From JBMOKT01 sp049323895 (GTDB lineage Bacteria; Bacillota; Peptococcia; Peptococcales; BICA1-8), in NCBI GenBank assembly GCA_049323895.1, contig JBMOKT010000008.1, forward strand, positions 281,102-345,101: a stretch of DNA of 64,000 nucleotides. The letters run 5' to 3'. Below are positions 17,338 through 27,255 of the stretch, in pieces. The notes beneath the pieces were generated by a model. It had not been told where the DNA came from. It did not search any database and saw only the letters and a list, made by a program, of their open reading frames with translations. The position numbers were made by a program, and so were the translations under genes. Numbering within the stretch: the first letter of the stretch is position 1; the number at the start of each line of letters is the position of its first letter.

Positions 17338-17409
17338 ACCAGTCACCAGTCACCAGTCACCAGTCACCAGTCACCAGTCACCAGTCACCAGTCACCAGTC
17401 ACCAGTCAC
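17338..17409. repeat. 7-bp tandem repeat (ACCAGTC), about ten copies
   Basis: Perfect head-to-tail ACCAGTC units directly next to the addA stop. The unit is related to the ACTAGCCAC/ACTGGTGAC motifs in other gaps of the window. Copy number is likely to slip during replication. Confidence 0.95.
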
Positions 17410-20400
17410 TATAATTGTATCGCTTTACCTAGACTAAACAAATACAAATATCTTTCTTTAACCTTTTCCTTAGTTATAGTCTCTACAGCTCTGGTATAAA
17501 GGTTTATTTGCCCGGAGTACCTATCGATAAACCCTGAGAGGTCTTCATCCTTTATTTGGTCACTTTTATAATCAATTAAAACCCAGCCTCCATCCTCATA
17601 CCACATGCAGTCAATTACCCCTTGCAGTAATACTTTATCAGAGGTATCGGTCCCAATATCATCATAAATCTCCTGAACATCCAAGGTTAAACTGAAGGGA
17701 ATTTCCCTTTCTGCCCTTTGGGCCCTTTTAAGTCTTTCCCCTAGAGAACTCTCAAAAAAGAGCAGGATATTTTCCTGGGGGATTGACTCTTTTTGTTCTG
17801 GAGTTAGTAACTCCCTGCTTAATAAATCCTCCAGAAACATCTCCAGGTATTGCCCGGTGATTTTCTGATGTAATGGAATATGCTGCATCACACAATGGAT
17901 AGCAGAGCCTTTTTCTACAGCTGTCAAAGCCTTCTTCTTTTGAAGAAATACGGGGCGCCTTCTAAATCCTTGAAAAATCCTGTTTTCTTGTAAATCAAGC
18001 TGCACTTCCTGAAATTTATGCTTAATCTCGGTAACACTAACTTTAGCCCCTTTGGTGCTTACCCCGGGAAAGGGGTATGTCCACTCCAGCTTTTCTGCAA
18101 CCTGTCTATAAAGCTGGGGATCAATCTGTACCTGCTGTAAATCCTTAATGCTTTCCAGCATTTCCCTGGTTGCTGCAACCTGCTCATCTTCCTGGACGTT
18201 TAATTCTTCTTGCAGAACGGCAATTTCCCACGCAGATTCATCTTCCAGCAGGGAAATTGCCTGCTGTGGGACGAATCTACGCAAGGGGATGCCATCCCTG
18301 TGCCTGGTTAACGCAGGTCCAAGCCAATCCAAAAAGCTGTCGGCCTGGGCAAGGAAGCTGTCGGGAATTTTAACAGAGGGAATGTCTAAAAATTGAGCCC
18401 AGTCCTCAATTTGTTTCTGTACCTTTCTTACAGTACCAATCATTATCAACTTTTCCCTGGCTCTGGTCATAGCTACGTAAAGTATGCGCATTTCTTCCGC
18501 CAAGGTCTCTAGCTTAACCTTAATATCTATGGCAAGTTTAGCAATTGTTGGATATTTAATCCTCTTCTCAGGATCGATAAAAACAGGTCCAAGACCTAAA
18601 TCCTTATGCAGAGTAATATCTTGCCTGGTATCCAGCATGTTAAACTTTTTGCCCAGCCCGGCAATAATTACAACGGGAAATTCCAAGCCCTTGCTTTTAT
18701 GGATACTCATAATACGGACGACGTTTTCGTTTTCACTAAGGGCTTTAGCCGCCTCTAAATCACTTTTATTTTCCTCCATTCTTTGCAGGAAACGGAGAAA
18801 CATAAACAGCCCCTTGAAACTGGTTGTTTCAAATTGCCTGGCCCTGTCGTGGAGGGCCCGCAGGTTTGCCTGCCGCTGGCTTCCCCCGGCCATTGCACCT
18901 ACATAATCGAAATAACCCGTTTCCCGATACAAAGTCCAAATAAGGTTTGCCAGTTCATTCTGACGGGCCAGGGTTCTCCAGTTTTCCAGCCGGGACAGGA
19001 ATCCTCCCAATTTTTCGGCTAATTGGTCCTTTGTTTTCTCGACTGTTTGTAATATAGCCTGGTAAAAATCACCTTGAGGACAATGAAGTCGGATATTTGC
19101 CATCTCCTGGGAACTTAATCCCACTAGAGGCGAGCGAAGCACCCCAGCCAAAGGGATATCCTGCCGGGGATTATCTATAATCTTTAATAAGGAAAGCATA
19201 ATCTGTACTTCCGTAGCTTTAAAATATCCCCTTCCCAGTTCTCCATAAACAGGAATTCCCAGTAAACGGAACCTTTCCAGAAAGGTCTCTGCAGAACCTT
19301 TAGGTGAGCGTAGAAGGATAACAATATCTGAATAGGTAATGGTCCGATAGTCGTTTGTTTTTTTATCAAACACAAGACAATTCTGCTCTATTAGTTCCTT
19401 AATCCGATTACCTATTATAACCGCTTCCCGTTCTACGGAAGTCAGTTGCTCTGCCTCTTCCATATCTTTTTCTACTAAATAAAATTCTACCGGACCTGCC
19501 AAACCAGCTTGCCCTTGACATTCTGGGTAAACTACGCCGCATCTGAGGCGAGCCTCCTGGTTATATTCTATCTCCCCTAAATCCTTGCCCATTAATTGCT
19601 GAAAAACAAAGTTTACTCCATCCACAATCTCCTTGCGGCAGCGGAAATTACTAGCTAAATCTATCCGCCGGTCTGCATATCCTTCCTTGTTTGCAAAGCG
19701 GTAATATTTTTCCTGGAAAAGTTCAGGCCTTGCCAGACGGAAGCGGTAAATACTCTGCTTCACATCACCCACCATAAAAAGATTATCAGGACGGGAAACA
19801 AGCTGTAATATGGTTTCTTGAACGTCATTAATATCCTGGTACTCATCAACTAAGACTTGGGAGTACTTTTCCTGGAGCTTCATGCTGACGGCAGAAGGTA
19901 TTATCTGTTCAGGAGTTGAATTTGTTGCCATTAACAGTTGGAGACAGTAATGCTCTAAGTCATTGAAATCCATAATGTTTCGCCGTATCTTGGCCTTGGC
20001 ATACTCTTCCTTAAACTCCATAACTAAGCGTCCGAGAAGCTCCAAATAAGGTTGTACAATTACTAAATCATTAATAAAGTCCTGGGGTAAACGATGAAAA
20101 TATTTATTCTGCAGTCCTTTCAATATATCTTTGGCCTTATCTCTAAAGTATTTTACCTTTTCCTGCAGCTCCGGATTACTTTCTTCTTTTTTTGCCCTAG
20201 GCAGCCTGCCAAAGGCCGCAGTGGATGCCGCATCGTAGGCTTCCTTCCAGGAAAGGGATGCTGCATTTAATATATCTTCCAAGAGATAAATTTCCTCTTG
20301 AAGTGTAGCAATATAAGCGGCAGGTCCTCCCGGTGCCCCTGCCAGCCTAAATGCCTGCACCAGCATTTCCCGGGCAGTACTGAATTCCATTTTAATGCTT

Positions 20401-21032
20401 GGCAATAGGTATTGAAACCATTCCGAGCCAGTAAAACCAGTAATTACCTCTTCCAGCCATTTTTGCGGCCAGGGATTGCTTTGGGCAAAGGAAAACAGTT
20501 TGATTATCAAGTTCTGTATCAAGACATCATCCTGTGAACCTCCGTAGGCATCTATCAATTTGCTAAAACCGTCGCCGTCGACGCAGTTTGTGTAGTATTT
20601 TTCCAGGATTTCCTCCAATACATCCAGCCGTAAAAGTTCTGCCTCCGTCTCGTCAGCAATTCGGAAGTGGGGGTCTATGCCTAGAATATAGAAATTCTCC
20701 TTCACCACCTCCATGCAAAAGGAATGGAGTGTCATAATTGATGCTTTATTAAGCAGGGTACTCTGCCGGTACAAATGACGGGAAAGGGGGTTTCTTTTTG
20801 CCGCTTGTGCCAGTGCTGCACCTATTCTCTCCTTCATCTCTGCGGCAGCGGCATTAGTAAAGGTTACCACCAAGAGGGCATCCACATCAACAGGAGCCTT
20901 TTCATCACAAATCAGTTTGATAATCCGTTCTACCAATACAGCAGTTTTTCCCGAGCCTGCTGCTGCTGCCACTAAAAGGTTGCAGTTGCGAGTATATATT
21001 GCCTGTTCCTGTTCCCTTGTCCAGGTGGTCAT
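17409..21032 (-). CDS. addA: ATP-dependent helicase/nuclease subunit A
   Basis: 1207 aa UvrD-type helicase with a C-terminal RecB-like nuclease; the motor subunit of AddAB, which resects double-strand breaks to a Chi site for RecA. Walker A AAAGSGKT (22-29), motif II VLVDEYQDIND near 395, motif IV-VI regions including ILYVAMTRAREKL near 855, and nuclease motif VLIDYKSD near 1160. ATG follows AAGGAGTTGTTACC. It is separated from addB by 277 bp of repeat-like DNA, unusual for a pair that normally overlaps. Confidence 0.97.
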   Translation of the reverse strand: MTTWTREQEQAIYTRNCNLLVAAAAGSGKTAVLVERIIKLICDEKAPVDVDALLVVTFTNAAAAEMKERIGAALAQAAKRNPLSRHLYRQSTLLNKASIMTLHSFCMEVVKENFYILGIDPHFRIADETEAELLRLDVLEEILEKYYTNCVDGDGFSKLIDAYGGSQDDVLIQNLIIKLFSFAQSNPWPQKWLEEVITGFTGSEWFQYLLPSIKMEFSTAREMLVQAFRLAGAPGGPAAYIATLQEEIYLLEDILNAASLSWKEAYDAASTAAFGRLPRAKKEESNPELQEKVKYFRDKAKDILKGLQNKYFHRLPQDFINDLVIVQPYLELLGRLVMEFKEEYAKAKIRRNIMDFNDLEHYCLQLLMATNSTPEQIIPSAVSMKLQEKYSQVLVDEYQDINDVQETILQLVSRPDNLFMVGDVKQSIYRFRLARPELFQEKYYRFANKEGYADRRIDLASNFRCRKEIVDGVNFVFQQLMGKDLGEIEYNQEARLRCGVVYPECQGQAGLAGPVEFYLVEKDMEEAEQLTSVEREAVIIGNRIKELIEQNCLVFDKKTNDYRTITYSDIVILLRSPKGSAETFLERFRLLGIPVYGELGRGYFKATEVQIMLSLLKIIDNPRQDIPLAGVLRSPLVGLSSQEMANIRLHCPQGDFYQAILQTVEKTKDQLAEKLGGFLSRLENWRTLARQNELANLIWTLYRETGYFDYVGAMAGGSQRQANLRALHDRARQFETTSFKGLFMFLRFLQRMEENKSDLEAAKALSENENVVRIMSIHKSKGLEFPVVIIAGLGKKFNMLDTRQDITLHKDLGLGPVFIDPEKRIKYPTIAKLAIDIKVKLETLAEEMRILYVAMTRAREKLIMIGTVRKVQKQIEDWAQFLDIPSVKIPDSFLAQADSFLDWLGPALTRHRDGIPLRRFVPQQAISLLEDESAWEIAVLQEELNVQEDEQVAATREMLESIKDLQQVQIDPQLYRQVAEKLEWTYPFPGVSTKGAKVSVTEIKHKFQEVQLDLQENRIFQGFRRRPVFLQKKKALTAVEKGSAIHCVMQHIPLHQKITGQYLEMFLEDLLSRELLTPEQKESIPQENILLFFESSLGERLKRAQRAEREIPFSLTLDVQEIYDDIGTDTSDKVLLQGVIDCMWYEDGGWVLIDYKSDQIKDEDLSGFIDRYSGQINLYTRAVETITKEKVKERYLYLFSLGKAIQL

Positions 21033-21239
21033 GGTAACAACTCCTTATTCGTCGTGTCGTCTACTCATCTTTTCGTCTTTTCGTCTAGTGGTCATCTCGT
21101 GTTGGTCTAAAGTATTAGGTCTGTATGACGACTAATGGTTTTCATTATTGGTCGGTATTTCGGCTAAAGGGATTTACTGAATGTCAACATTTTTAACCCT
21201 GTCTCGCGAATGAGCTTGCGATTGAACAAAAGGATGTTA

Positions 21240-21309
21240 TTCGGTGACACGGTTTTTTAGCCAACTAGCCACTGACTGATTTTTCTAGTCAGCAACAAGC
21301 TCCAAGTCA
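21240..21309. repeat. Short intergenic repeat motifs between addA and addB
   Basis: ACTAGCCACT, CTAGTCAG and AAGTCACTAGTCACT units, of the same character as the tandem array at 17338. The preceding 21033-21239 has cgtc-rich simple sequence and no gene. Confidence 0.45.
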
Positions 21310-24300
21310 CTAGTCACTACTTAACAATTCCCAGACTTGCTCATTACTTAATGGCTTAATAGTACGGAAGCAGTTGTTTTCTACCTGCCGGTCAAACTGG
21401 CAGACAATCAAAAAGGAACAGTAACTGCAAGCTTGAAAACCCTTAAACTCATAGGGCGAAATACTCACATCCCCCTTTAGTACAGCTTCTCCCGCCTTTT
21501 TCATGATTCCCCTGACATGATTTCGTAAAGCCTCTATCTGTTCAGTATTTACCGCTTTAGAATTCTTATAAAATTGTCCATCCTTATTGATGGCTGCAGG
21601 AATAATAGGTGACCAACCGTCCTTGGTTTCTCCATCCATAAGTTGAAAAACCTCCTGATCTGCCACCAGCAGCCCCTCCATTTTTAGTTCCTTGAGGATG
21701 TTTTTTTCCAGTTCATCCTCGGAAATTGGACCTGTCAAAGACAGCATAGGATCCTTTAGAAAAAAATATAATATACCGGCAGGCAGCGCTTCTTTGGTCT
21801 GCAGCAGCTGGTCGGCATAAGTAAGGACAATGTCCAAATAGGTTAACAGTTGAAGCTTTAAGCCATAATAGACCTCCATAATACCTAATCCCGCATTGCC
21901 CGACTTATAATCTATTACCCTTAGGAAATACTTTCCTTCCTTGCAGGCTGCATCCACCCGGTCAATTCTTCCTACTAACTCCATTTCCGTTCCATCTTCC
22001 AGGGTTATCTTTAAAGCAGGCAAAGAACCTTGGGGTCCAAAAGCTGCTTCTAAAGCCACAGGTCTGAATTTGCCCCTGCGGGCATGCTCAGCCAAGATGA
22101 GAGCAGCTCTTTGGATTGTCTTTTTAAACCTCTTAGTGAGGTATTTGTATTTTGCCGAGCTTAAAAGAATTTCCCCCTGTACCTGGGGAATCAGCTCTTC
22201 AGCAATATTGTCACAAAGGATTATAATGGCTTTTTTATCTAATTGAGTCCAATCCAAGTTCTCAACTTCAAGTTTATTAGCTAAGGATTCTAAGGCCTTG
22301 TGGTAAAAACGTCCTAAATCAGGCTGGGAAAGTTTAAAAATTTCCCTTTCCCGCAAGCCCAGTCCATAAGTACTGAAATGGGAAAAAGGGCAGGCTTGGA
22401 ATTTTTCTAAACGGGATACGCTGACCCTTAAGGGGTTGCCGAACAAACCTCTAGCAGTAAGGGAATCAATTGGTAGGGCCTGATTGGTATGAAACAGACC
22501 CTCAACAACCCTTTGCAAACCTAATTTGCCTTGTTGATTTTGCAAAAGCCATTGGTAGATATTCCACCAAACTGGCTCAACAGGTTGTCCCTCCCTAGCC
22601 TGACGCAGTTGTATCCCTAAACCCGATAAAGCCTTTTGGGGATGGTTTATAAACTCCGGCTCCATCCAGGATAAAGTTTCACATAGCTTAGGGAAAATAT
22701 CCTTGATCCTTCTAATGATTGAAGAAGGTCTTAATGCCCTGCCTTCACTATCGGCCAGGGGATAGCTTAGAACTAAATAGTGGCTGGCCCGGGTCAGGGC
22801 CATATAGACTAAAAACTCCTCTGTAAAGACCTTTTCCTTATTTCCCGGTGCCAGTTCCAGCCCAATATCCTTTAAATAATCCCGCTCAAAATCATTAAAT
22901 ATTCCTTCCGAACCAGGTCTGGCAGGGAAAATCCCTTCCAAGACACCTAAAATAAATACACCCTTTAAATTAGGATTTCTTGAACGCTCTAATGAACCAA
23001 CAACCACCTGGTCCAGACCGGGAGGTATTAAACCTAACTTCAGACTTTGCAGTCCCGTATCAATAATCTTTATAAAGCTATCCAGATTAAAGGGCTGTGC
23101 ACCCATGGTTTCTGAGATTTGGTCAAGAATATCCATGATGCCATCCCAGATTTGGTTGTGTTCCCCTGCTGACACCAGCCGTCCCTGCTCTCCTGCCTCT
23201 AGTGAGCAATTCTCCAATTTACGTGAGACATCCAATTCAACCAATAAATTATATATGGCTGCAACAGCATCAACATTACATTGGCATTGGCGGATTGCAA
23301 CTGTAAAAGAATGAAGTTCCTTAATACCCCTCCGGCGAATACTATTTATATTACCATTGTCTTTGCATTTCCAATCTTTATGGTGGTGCCACCTTTTACC
23401 TCTAATACCATAGGCTAATATATAGTTCTCCAATATATCAGCATCAGCCCGGCTGATATTAGTCAGGTCCGTTTTGAAATAGCGGGACACAGCCTGATAG
23501 GACCAATCTTCCATTACTGCCTCTAAGGCTGACCTGAGCAACTCAACTAAGGGATGATGCATAACCGTTCTTTTCCTGTCAATAAAAAAGGGAATTTCGT
23601 AATCGGAAAAAATAGTCTCTATCAATAGATCATAATTGTTAAAGTCTCTTAGGAGTAATGCAATATCCTTATACCGCCAGCCTTCATCCCGGCATAGCCT
23701 TCTAATTTCCCCCGCTACCGACTCAACTTCCTCCCGCTGGTTTTGGGAACTGATAATCCTGATGTTTCTTACTTCTTCATCGAAGGGTTGGGCGGCAGGT
23801 GCAAAAAAATTCTCTTCTAAATAACTAAGGTCGCGTTGTTGGGCAAAACGGTATGGTTTCTCATTAACCGCTAAAACATATGGTTTTTCAATTGGGACGC
23901 TGCTTTTCAAGGCAGCATCTGTCAATCTGTCAAAGGTTTTGTTTGTCTCCTGAAAGATATTTCTTTTGTCCAGGGTCAATAAAACATTGACCCTTTTAGC
24001 AGTTTGCAGCAGCACCTTAATTACACTTATTTCCTGGGGAGTAAAGCCAAAAAAACCATCCAGCCAGATTTCTGAATTAATTATAGTGGGAGATGAATGG
24101 GCTTTGACACCTAAAAGGCTTAAGGAATCATCGGGATCAATAAATTTATCAGCAAGATAATTTTCCAAATCGGAATATATCAGTTCCAATTCCCGCAGCT
24201 TGGATAATAAAAGAGAGTCTTCCTGGCTTTTTGCCTGCAAAACATTGTTTAAATCCTGATTACTGATTTGGTATAGCTTGAATTCAGAAATGGCTGAAGA

Positions 24301-24669
24301 TACGCTATCTATAAAGCCGGGGAAGTCACCGGCTTTGTTGAAAATTTGCAACTGGTCTTTACGATTTTCTATAAATTGACGAATAACCATATGCTTGCCC
24401 AGGTCACTAATATGTACCTTATTGCCTCCGCCTGTTTCCTGAAACACCCGCCAGGCTAAACGGCGAAAGCTTAAAACCTGTGTACCTATAATACCTTGGA
24501 GTTGGGGATGGGAAGCCAGCGCTAATTCGTATTGGAAGGTAGCCTGTTCAGGAACCAACAAAATATGGGGTTTGTTAAGGGGCGACGATAATAGGTCTTC
24601 CTTTATATAATTTAGACAGTATGTAGTTTTTCCTGAGCCTGCAGGTCCCAAAATGAATCGCAAAGTCAT
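21310..24669 (-). CDS. addB: ATP-dependent helicase/nuclease subunit B
   Basis: 1119 aa. Subunit that recognises Chi and cuts the 5' strand. An intact P-loop GPAGSGKT (8-15) opens a degenerate helicase core. The C-terminal nuclease carries VIDYKSGN, bracketed by the Fe-S cluster cysteines: one in FQACPFSHF near 763 and three in FQACSYCSFLIVC near 1084-1092, as in B. subtilis AddB. Upstream of addA, as is typical. The ribosome site is weak. Confidence 0.96.
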   Translation of the reverse strand: MTLRFILGPAGSGKTTYCLNYIKEDLLSSPLNKPHILLVPEQATFQYELALASHPQLQGIIGTQVLSFRRLAWRVFQETGGGNKVHISDLGKHMVIRQFIENRKDQLQIFNKAGDFPGFIDSVSSAISEFKLYQISNQDLNNVLQAKSQEDSLLLSKLRELELIYSDLENYLADKFIDPDDSLSLLGVKAHSSPTIINSEIWLDGFFGFTPQEISVIKVLLQTAKRVNVLLTLDKRNIFQETNKTFDRLTDAALKSSVPIEKPYVLAVNEKPYRFAQQRDLSYLEENFFAPAAQPFDEEVRNIRIISSQNQREEVESVAGEIRRLCRDEGWRYKDIALLLRDFNNYDLLIETIFSDYEIPFFIDRKRTVMHHPLVELLRSALEAVMEDWSYQAVSRYFKTDLTNISRADADILENYILAYGIRGKRWHHHKDWKCKDNGNINSIRRRGIKELHSFTVAIRQCQCNVDAVAAIYNLLVELDVSRKLENCSLEAGEQGRLVSAGEHNQIWDGIMDILDQISETMGAQPFNLDSFIKIIDTGLQSLKLGLIPPGLDQVVVGSLERSRNPNLKGVFILGVLEGIFPARPGSEGIFNDFERDYLKDIGLELAPGNKEKVFTEEFLVYMALTRASHYLVLSYPLADSEGRALRPSSIIRRIKDIFPKLCETLSWMEPEFINHPQKALSGLGIQLRQAREGQPVEPVWWNIYQWLLQNQQGKLGLQRVVEGLFHTNQALPIDSLTARGLFGNPLRVSVSRLEKFQACPFSHFSTYGLGLREREIFKLSQPDLGRFYHKALESLANKLEVENLDWTQLDKKAIIILCDNIAEELIPQVQGEILLSSAKYKYLTKRFKKTIQRAALILAEHARRGKFRPVALEAAFGPQGSLPALKITLEDGTEMELVGRIDRVDAACKEGKYFLRVIDYKSGNAGLGIMEVYYGLKLQLLTYLDIVLTYADQLLQTKEALPAGILYFFLKDPMLSLTGPISEDELEKNILKELKMEGLLVADQEVFQLMDGETKDGWSPIIPAAINKDGQFYKNSKAVNTEQIEALRNHVRGIMKKAGEAVLKGDVSISPYEFKGFQACSYCSFLIVCQFDRQVENNCFRTIKPLSNEQVWELLSSD

Positions 24670-24700
24670 ATTTACACCGGCTTTCGTTAAGTAGTTACTG

Positions 24701-24980
24701 GTGACTGGTATAAAAGTGTGAAATTATAAAAGTGTGATAGTGTGACAGTAAAAGAACGTGCGGATATAAACGTCTAGCTTACAGGACGTGTCACGATGAA
24801 TGGCAATTTTCCGGGATGTGCTGCCGGGTCACCGATTGACAGTCTTTTGTTCTTGACTCTCTTACTTTTTCACTTTTACACTCTTTGAAATTCTTACTTT
24901 TCAGTAGCACTGTAGCACAGACACGCTGTATATCATATAAGCTTTCACACGGACAAGCAGTATTTACGTAATAGCTTACC
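24701..24980 (+). repeat. Intergenic mosaic repeat, copy A
   Basis: Begins GTGACTGGTATAAAAGTGTG, with the ATAAAAGTGTGAAATT unit repeated, then AGTGTGACAGTAAAAGAACG, CGTCTAGCTTACAGGACGTG and, further on, AGCACTGTAGCACAGACA. The same modules in the same order are at 52784-53050. No open frame. Confidence 0.8.
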
Positions 24981-25027
24981 TTTACAATAAACCGGTTTGA
25001 CGGTTTAATGTTATATTTCTACCCAAA

Positions 25028-25039
25028 GAACATATGTTC
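25028..25039. promoter_or_regulatory. LexA (SOS) box upstream of the EcsC-like gene
   Basis: GAACATATGTTC is a perfect dyad matching the Gram-positive LexA consensus GAAC-N4-GTTC. It lies 58 bp before the gene at 25097, with a -10-like TATACT at 25066-25071 downstream. An identical 12-mer precedes the DNA-repair gene at 62035. Confidence 0.65.
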
Positions 25040-25096
25040 CTGCAACTATTATTAAAGAATTTTCGTATACTATAAAAGTAATAAACAAAGGTTGAC

Positions 25097-25846
25097 ATGG
25101 CTTCAAGAAGGAAGGAAATAAATTTTATGGAATATGAGGTAAGGGTCAAAAAAGAATTGGCTGCCTGGGAAAAAAAAATCTTATGCAGGACCGGAATCTT
25201 GGAACAAATGTCAAGAGGTATGCAGAAGAAGATTGATTCCTTTATCCCCCCTAAGATACACAAGACAATAAGCAAAACTATGGAAGTAACCATCAAATCA
25301 ATACTGGCGGGAATCAACCTTATCCCTGTTGATGAAAAAAAGCTGCGTATCGCCCAGAATCTTAGTTTGGCGGAGGTGGATTGTGAAGTAGATAAAATCA
25401 TAAAAAACTACAAGAAGGTTGCAGCGGCAACTGGAGCCGGAACCGGCTGGGGAGGTTTACTGGGCCTGGCAGTGGATTATCCTGCATTAATTTCTCTGGA
25501 ATTGAAAATGCTGCAGGAAATTGCCCTAGCCCACGGTTATGATATAAACTTAAAACCAGAAAGAACCTACCTGCTTAAGGTCTTCATTTTGGCTTTTTCC
25601 GCAGACTCCTGCAGAAAAAGAACCTATTTGGAATTGCTAAACTTCCAGAACCAAAGGGAAATAGACTGGCAGCAACTGTACCATGAATATAAGGAACGGG
25701 TAGAATTTAAAAAAATGCTCCAGATTATCCCCGGATTTGGAGCTGTCGTAGGAGCCTGGGCAAACTATGGACTAATAACCGAGTTAGGAGAGACTGCCCG
25801 CAACGCATATCGGCTACGATACTTCAAACGGCAAGAGCTACGCTAA
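25097..25846 (+). CDS. EcsC family protein
   Basis: 249 aa. The EcsC-family core runs from about residue 20 to the end: ILAGINLIPVDEKKLRIAQNL, the glycine-rich GAGTGWGGLLGLAVDYPALI and the C-terminal GFGAVVGAWANYGLITELGETARNAYRLRYF. The two glycine-rich hydrophobic segments suggest membrane association. Function in the family is poorly defined. ATG 25097 is kept (AAAGG 5 nt away), but ATG 25130 is also possible. The LexA box upstream suggests SOS induction, which is unexpected for this family. Confidence 0.85.
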   Translation: MASRRKEINFMEYEVRVKKELAAWEKKILCRTGILEQMSRGMQKKIDSFIPPKIHKTISKTMEVTIKSILAGINLIPVDEKKLRIAQNLSLAEVDCEVDKIIKNYKKVAAATGAGTGWGGLLGLAVDYPALISLELKMLQEIALAHGYDINLKPERTYLLKVFILAFSADSCRKRTYLELLNFQNQREIDWQQLYHEYKERVEFKKMLQIIPGFGAVVGAWANYGLITELGETARNAYRLRYFKRQELR

Positions 25847-25914
25847 GGTAAAGGTAAGCTATTAGGTTAATTTTTCCGTCAGGAAAAGATACACTTTGGG
25901 GCTAAATATTCCGT

Positions 25915-26170
25915 CAGGTATAGAAAAACACCAGTTTGATAGTGTGATAGTTTGAAAGTTTGATAGTATAATACGTGTCACAATGATTGTCTAGCTTATA
26001 GGACGTGACATCGTGTCGCCGTGACATCGAATATCAGCACCCAATAGTTCTGGGGCTACTGTAGCTACTGTATTTATTTTACCTTTACCTGTCCCAAAAA
26101 ATATACCCGGAAGCTTACCTCTACCTGTCATGCAGAGTCGCTTTATAGCTTACCTGACATGCAGTATACC
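25915..26170. repeat. Intergenic mosaic repeat, copy E (diverged)
   Basis: Has GATAGTGTGATAGTTTGAAAG, ACGTGTCACAATGATTGTCT, GTCTAGCTTATAGGACGTGA and CTACTGTAGCTACTGT, plus repeated TTACCTCTACCTGTCATGCAG modules. The last module recurs at 41555-41600. It fills the gap between the EcsC-like gene and rnhA. Confidence 0.6.
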
Positions 26171-26182
26171 TCCATAGCTCAA

Positions 26183-26668
26183 TCAATCTTCTCTCGCATC
26201 TATGGGTAAATCGGGCAGTTGGGCTGCAGTAGTTGCCAACTGGTCACAACGCTCATTTTCCGGTGTACCGCTATGCCCCCTTACCCAGACAAATTTAACC
26301 TCATGCCTAGCAAGGGCTTGCAGAAGCCTTTGCCAGAGATCGATATTTTTGGCCTTAATCCCTTTTTTGGGGTCCCGGTACCAGCCGTTTTTTTGCCAGC
26401 GTTCAATCCACTTTTCTTCAATGGATTTTACAAGATACTGGGAATCGGAGTAAAGGGTTACCCGGCAAGGCTTTTTCAAAGCCTCCAGCCCTATAACGGC
26501 AGCCATAATCTCCATTCTGTTGTTTGTTGTATTTTTGTAACCCCCTGATAGCTCCTTGCGGTGGGTTTCACCTTTATCATCGGTAAATAATAAAACTGCC
26601 CCATAGCCTCCGGGACCATCAGGATTACCCTTACATGCCCCGTCGGTATAAATTGTAACCTGCTGCAT
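26183..26668 (-). CDS. rnhA: Ribonuclease HI
   Basis: 161 aa, the usual size. Degrades RNA in RNA-DNA hybrids. Catalytic residues Asp9 (YTDGAC), Glu53 (NRMEIMAA), Asp75 (YSDSQYL) and Asp142 (NERCDQLA), plus His132 (GHSGTPEN), are all present, together with the basic protrusion (EKWIERWQKNGW). ATG 26668 chosen: GGGAGG lies 7 nt upstream; the TTG at 26683 overlaps that ribosome site. Confidence 0.95.
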   Translation of the reverse strand: MQQVTIYTDGACKGNPDGPGGYGAVLLFTDDKGETHRKELSGGYKNTTNNRMEIMAAVIGLEALKKPCRVTLYSDSQYLVKSIEEKWIERWQKNGWYRDPKKGIKAKNIDLWQRLLQALARHEVKFVWVRGHSGTPENERCDQLATTAAQLPDLPIDARED

Positions 26669-26856
26669 AAACCAACCTCCCAATTTGTGGTTTAATAAAA
26701 CCTAACCCGGCTTTTGTACCCTTAGATATGCTATTTGCCCCACTGATAAAAAACCTCTCCTCTTTATTCTTTGGTTTTAGTTTTTTATTTTCTCCAAATT
26801 AGGTAATTTTTCCTTCCTTTTCCTCAGTTTAAGCCACTTTTATAAACTGCTAATGT

Positions 26857-27255
26857 CTACTTAAGCCTTGCACTAAACCAATACATTGTTTTAGCTAAAA
26901 CAACTCCATAAATAATTGCACCTGCAAAATCAGAAGCAGCTGTATCAAAATGCAATGGTATAGTTGCTTCTATTTTATATAATAGGGAAATGCCATAAAG
27001 CAAAAACCAAGTAAATGAACCAAAAATACCACCTTTTAAAAGATAATTGACACTATTAATTTGAGTGATTAAATAAGCAAAAATAATACCTAAAACTCCA
27101 GAAAAAATAATTTGTGCAACCAAAGCAAAAACTGTCTCTATTGTATTTTCAGGTTTAATACCATAAATCATAATTGCAGCCCAGTCAATATATCTTAGTT
27201 CAGCAACCCCAAAATAAAAAGAAATGGAGTCAAAAATATTCAGGAGGAAAACCAT
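26857..27255 (-). pseudogene. Membrane protein gene separated from its own 5' end by a small inversion
   Basis: 132-codon frame with four hydrophobic segments, clearly paralogous to the intact protein at 60723: both share (D/F)-A-A-I-M-I-Y-G-(I/Y)-K-P-E-N and align without gaps. It lacks the paralogue's first ~20 residues and has no ribosome site; its first five codons are only the complement of a ribosome site. The missing start lies on the opposite strand at 27243-27328. Restoring the inverted segment gives GGIVM-NIFDSIS, matching the paralogue in length. Probably silent in this orientation. Confidence 0.75.

Noticed and set aside
17338..17409. Possible CRISPR array
   Set aside because: Repeat unit is 7 bp with no spacers; it is a simple tandem repeat, and no cas gene is nearby.
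26202..26548. Plus-strand frames across rnhA
   Set aside because: RNase HI catalytic residues are all on the minus strand; the plus frames are shadows.
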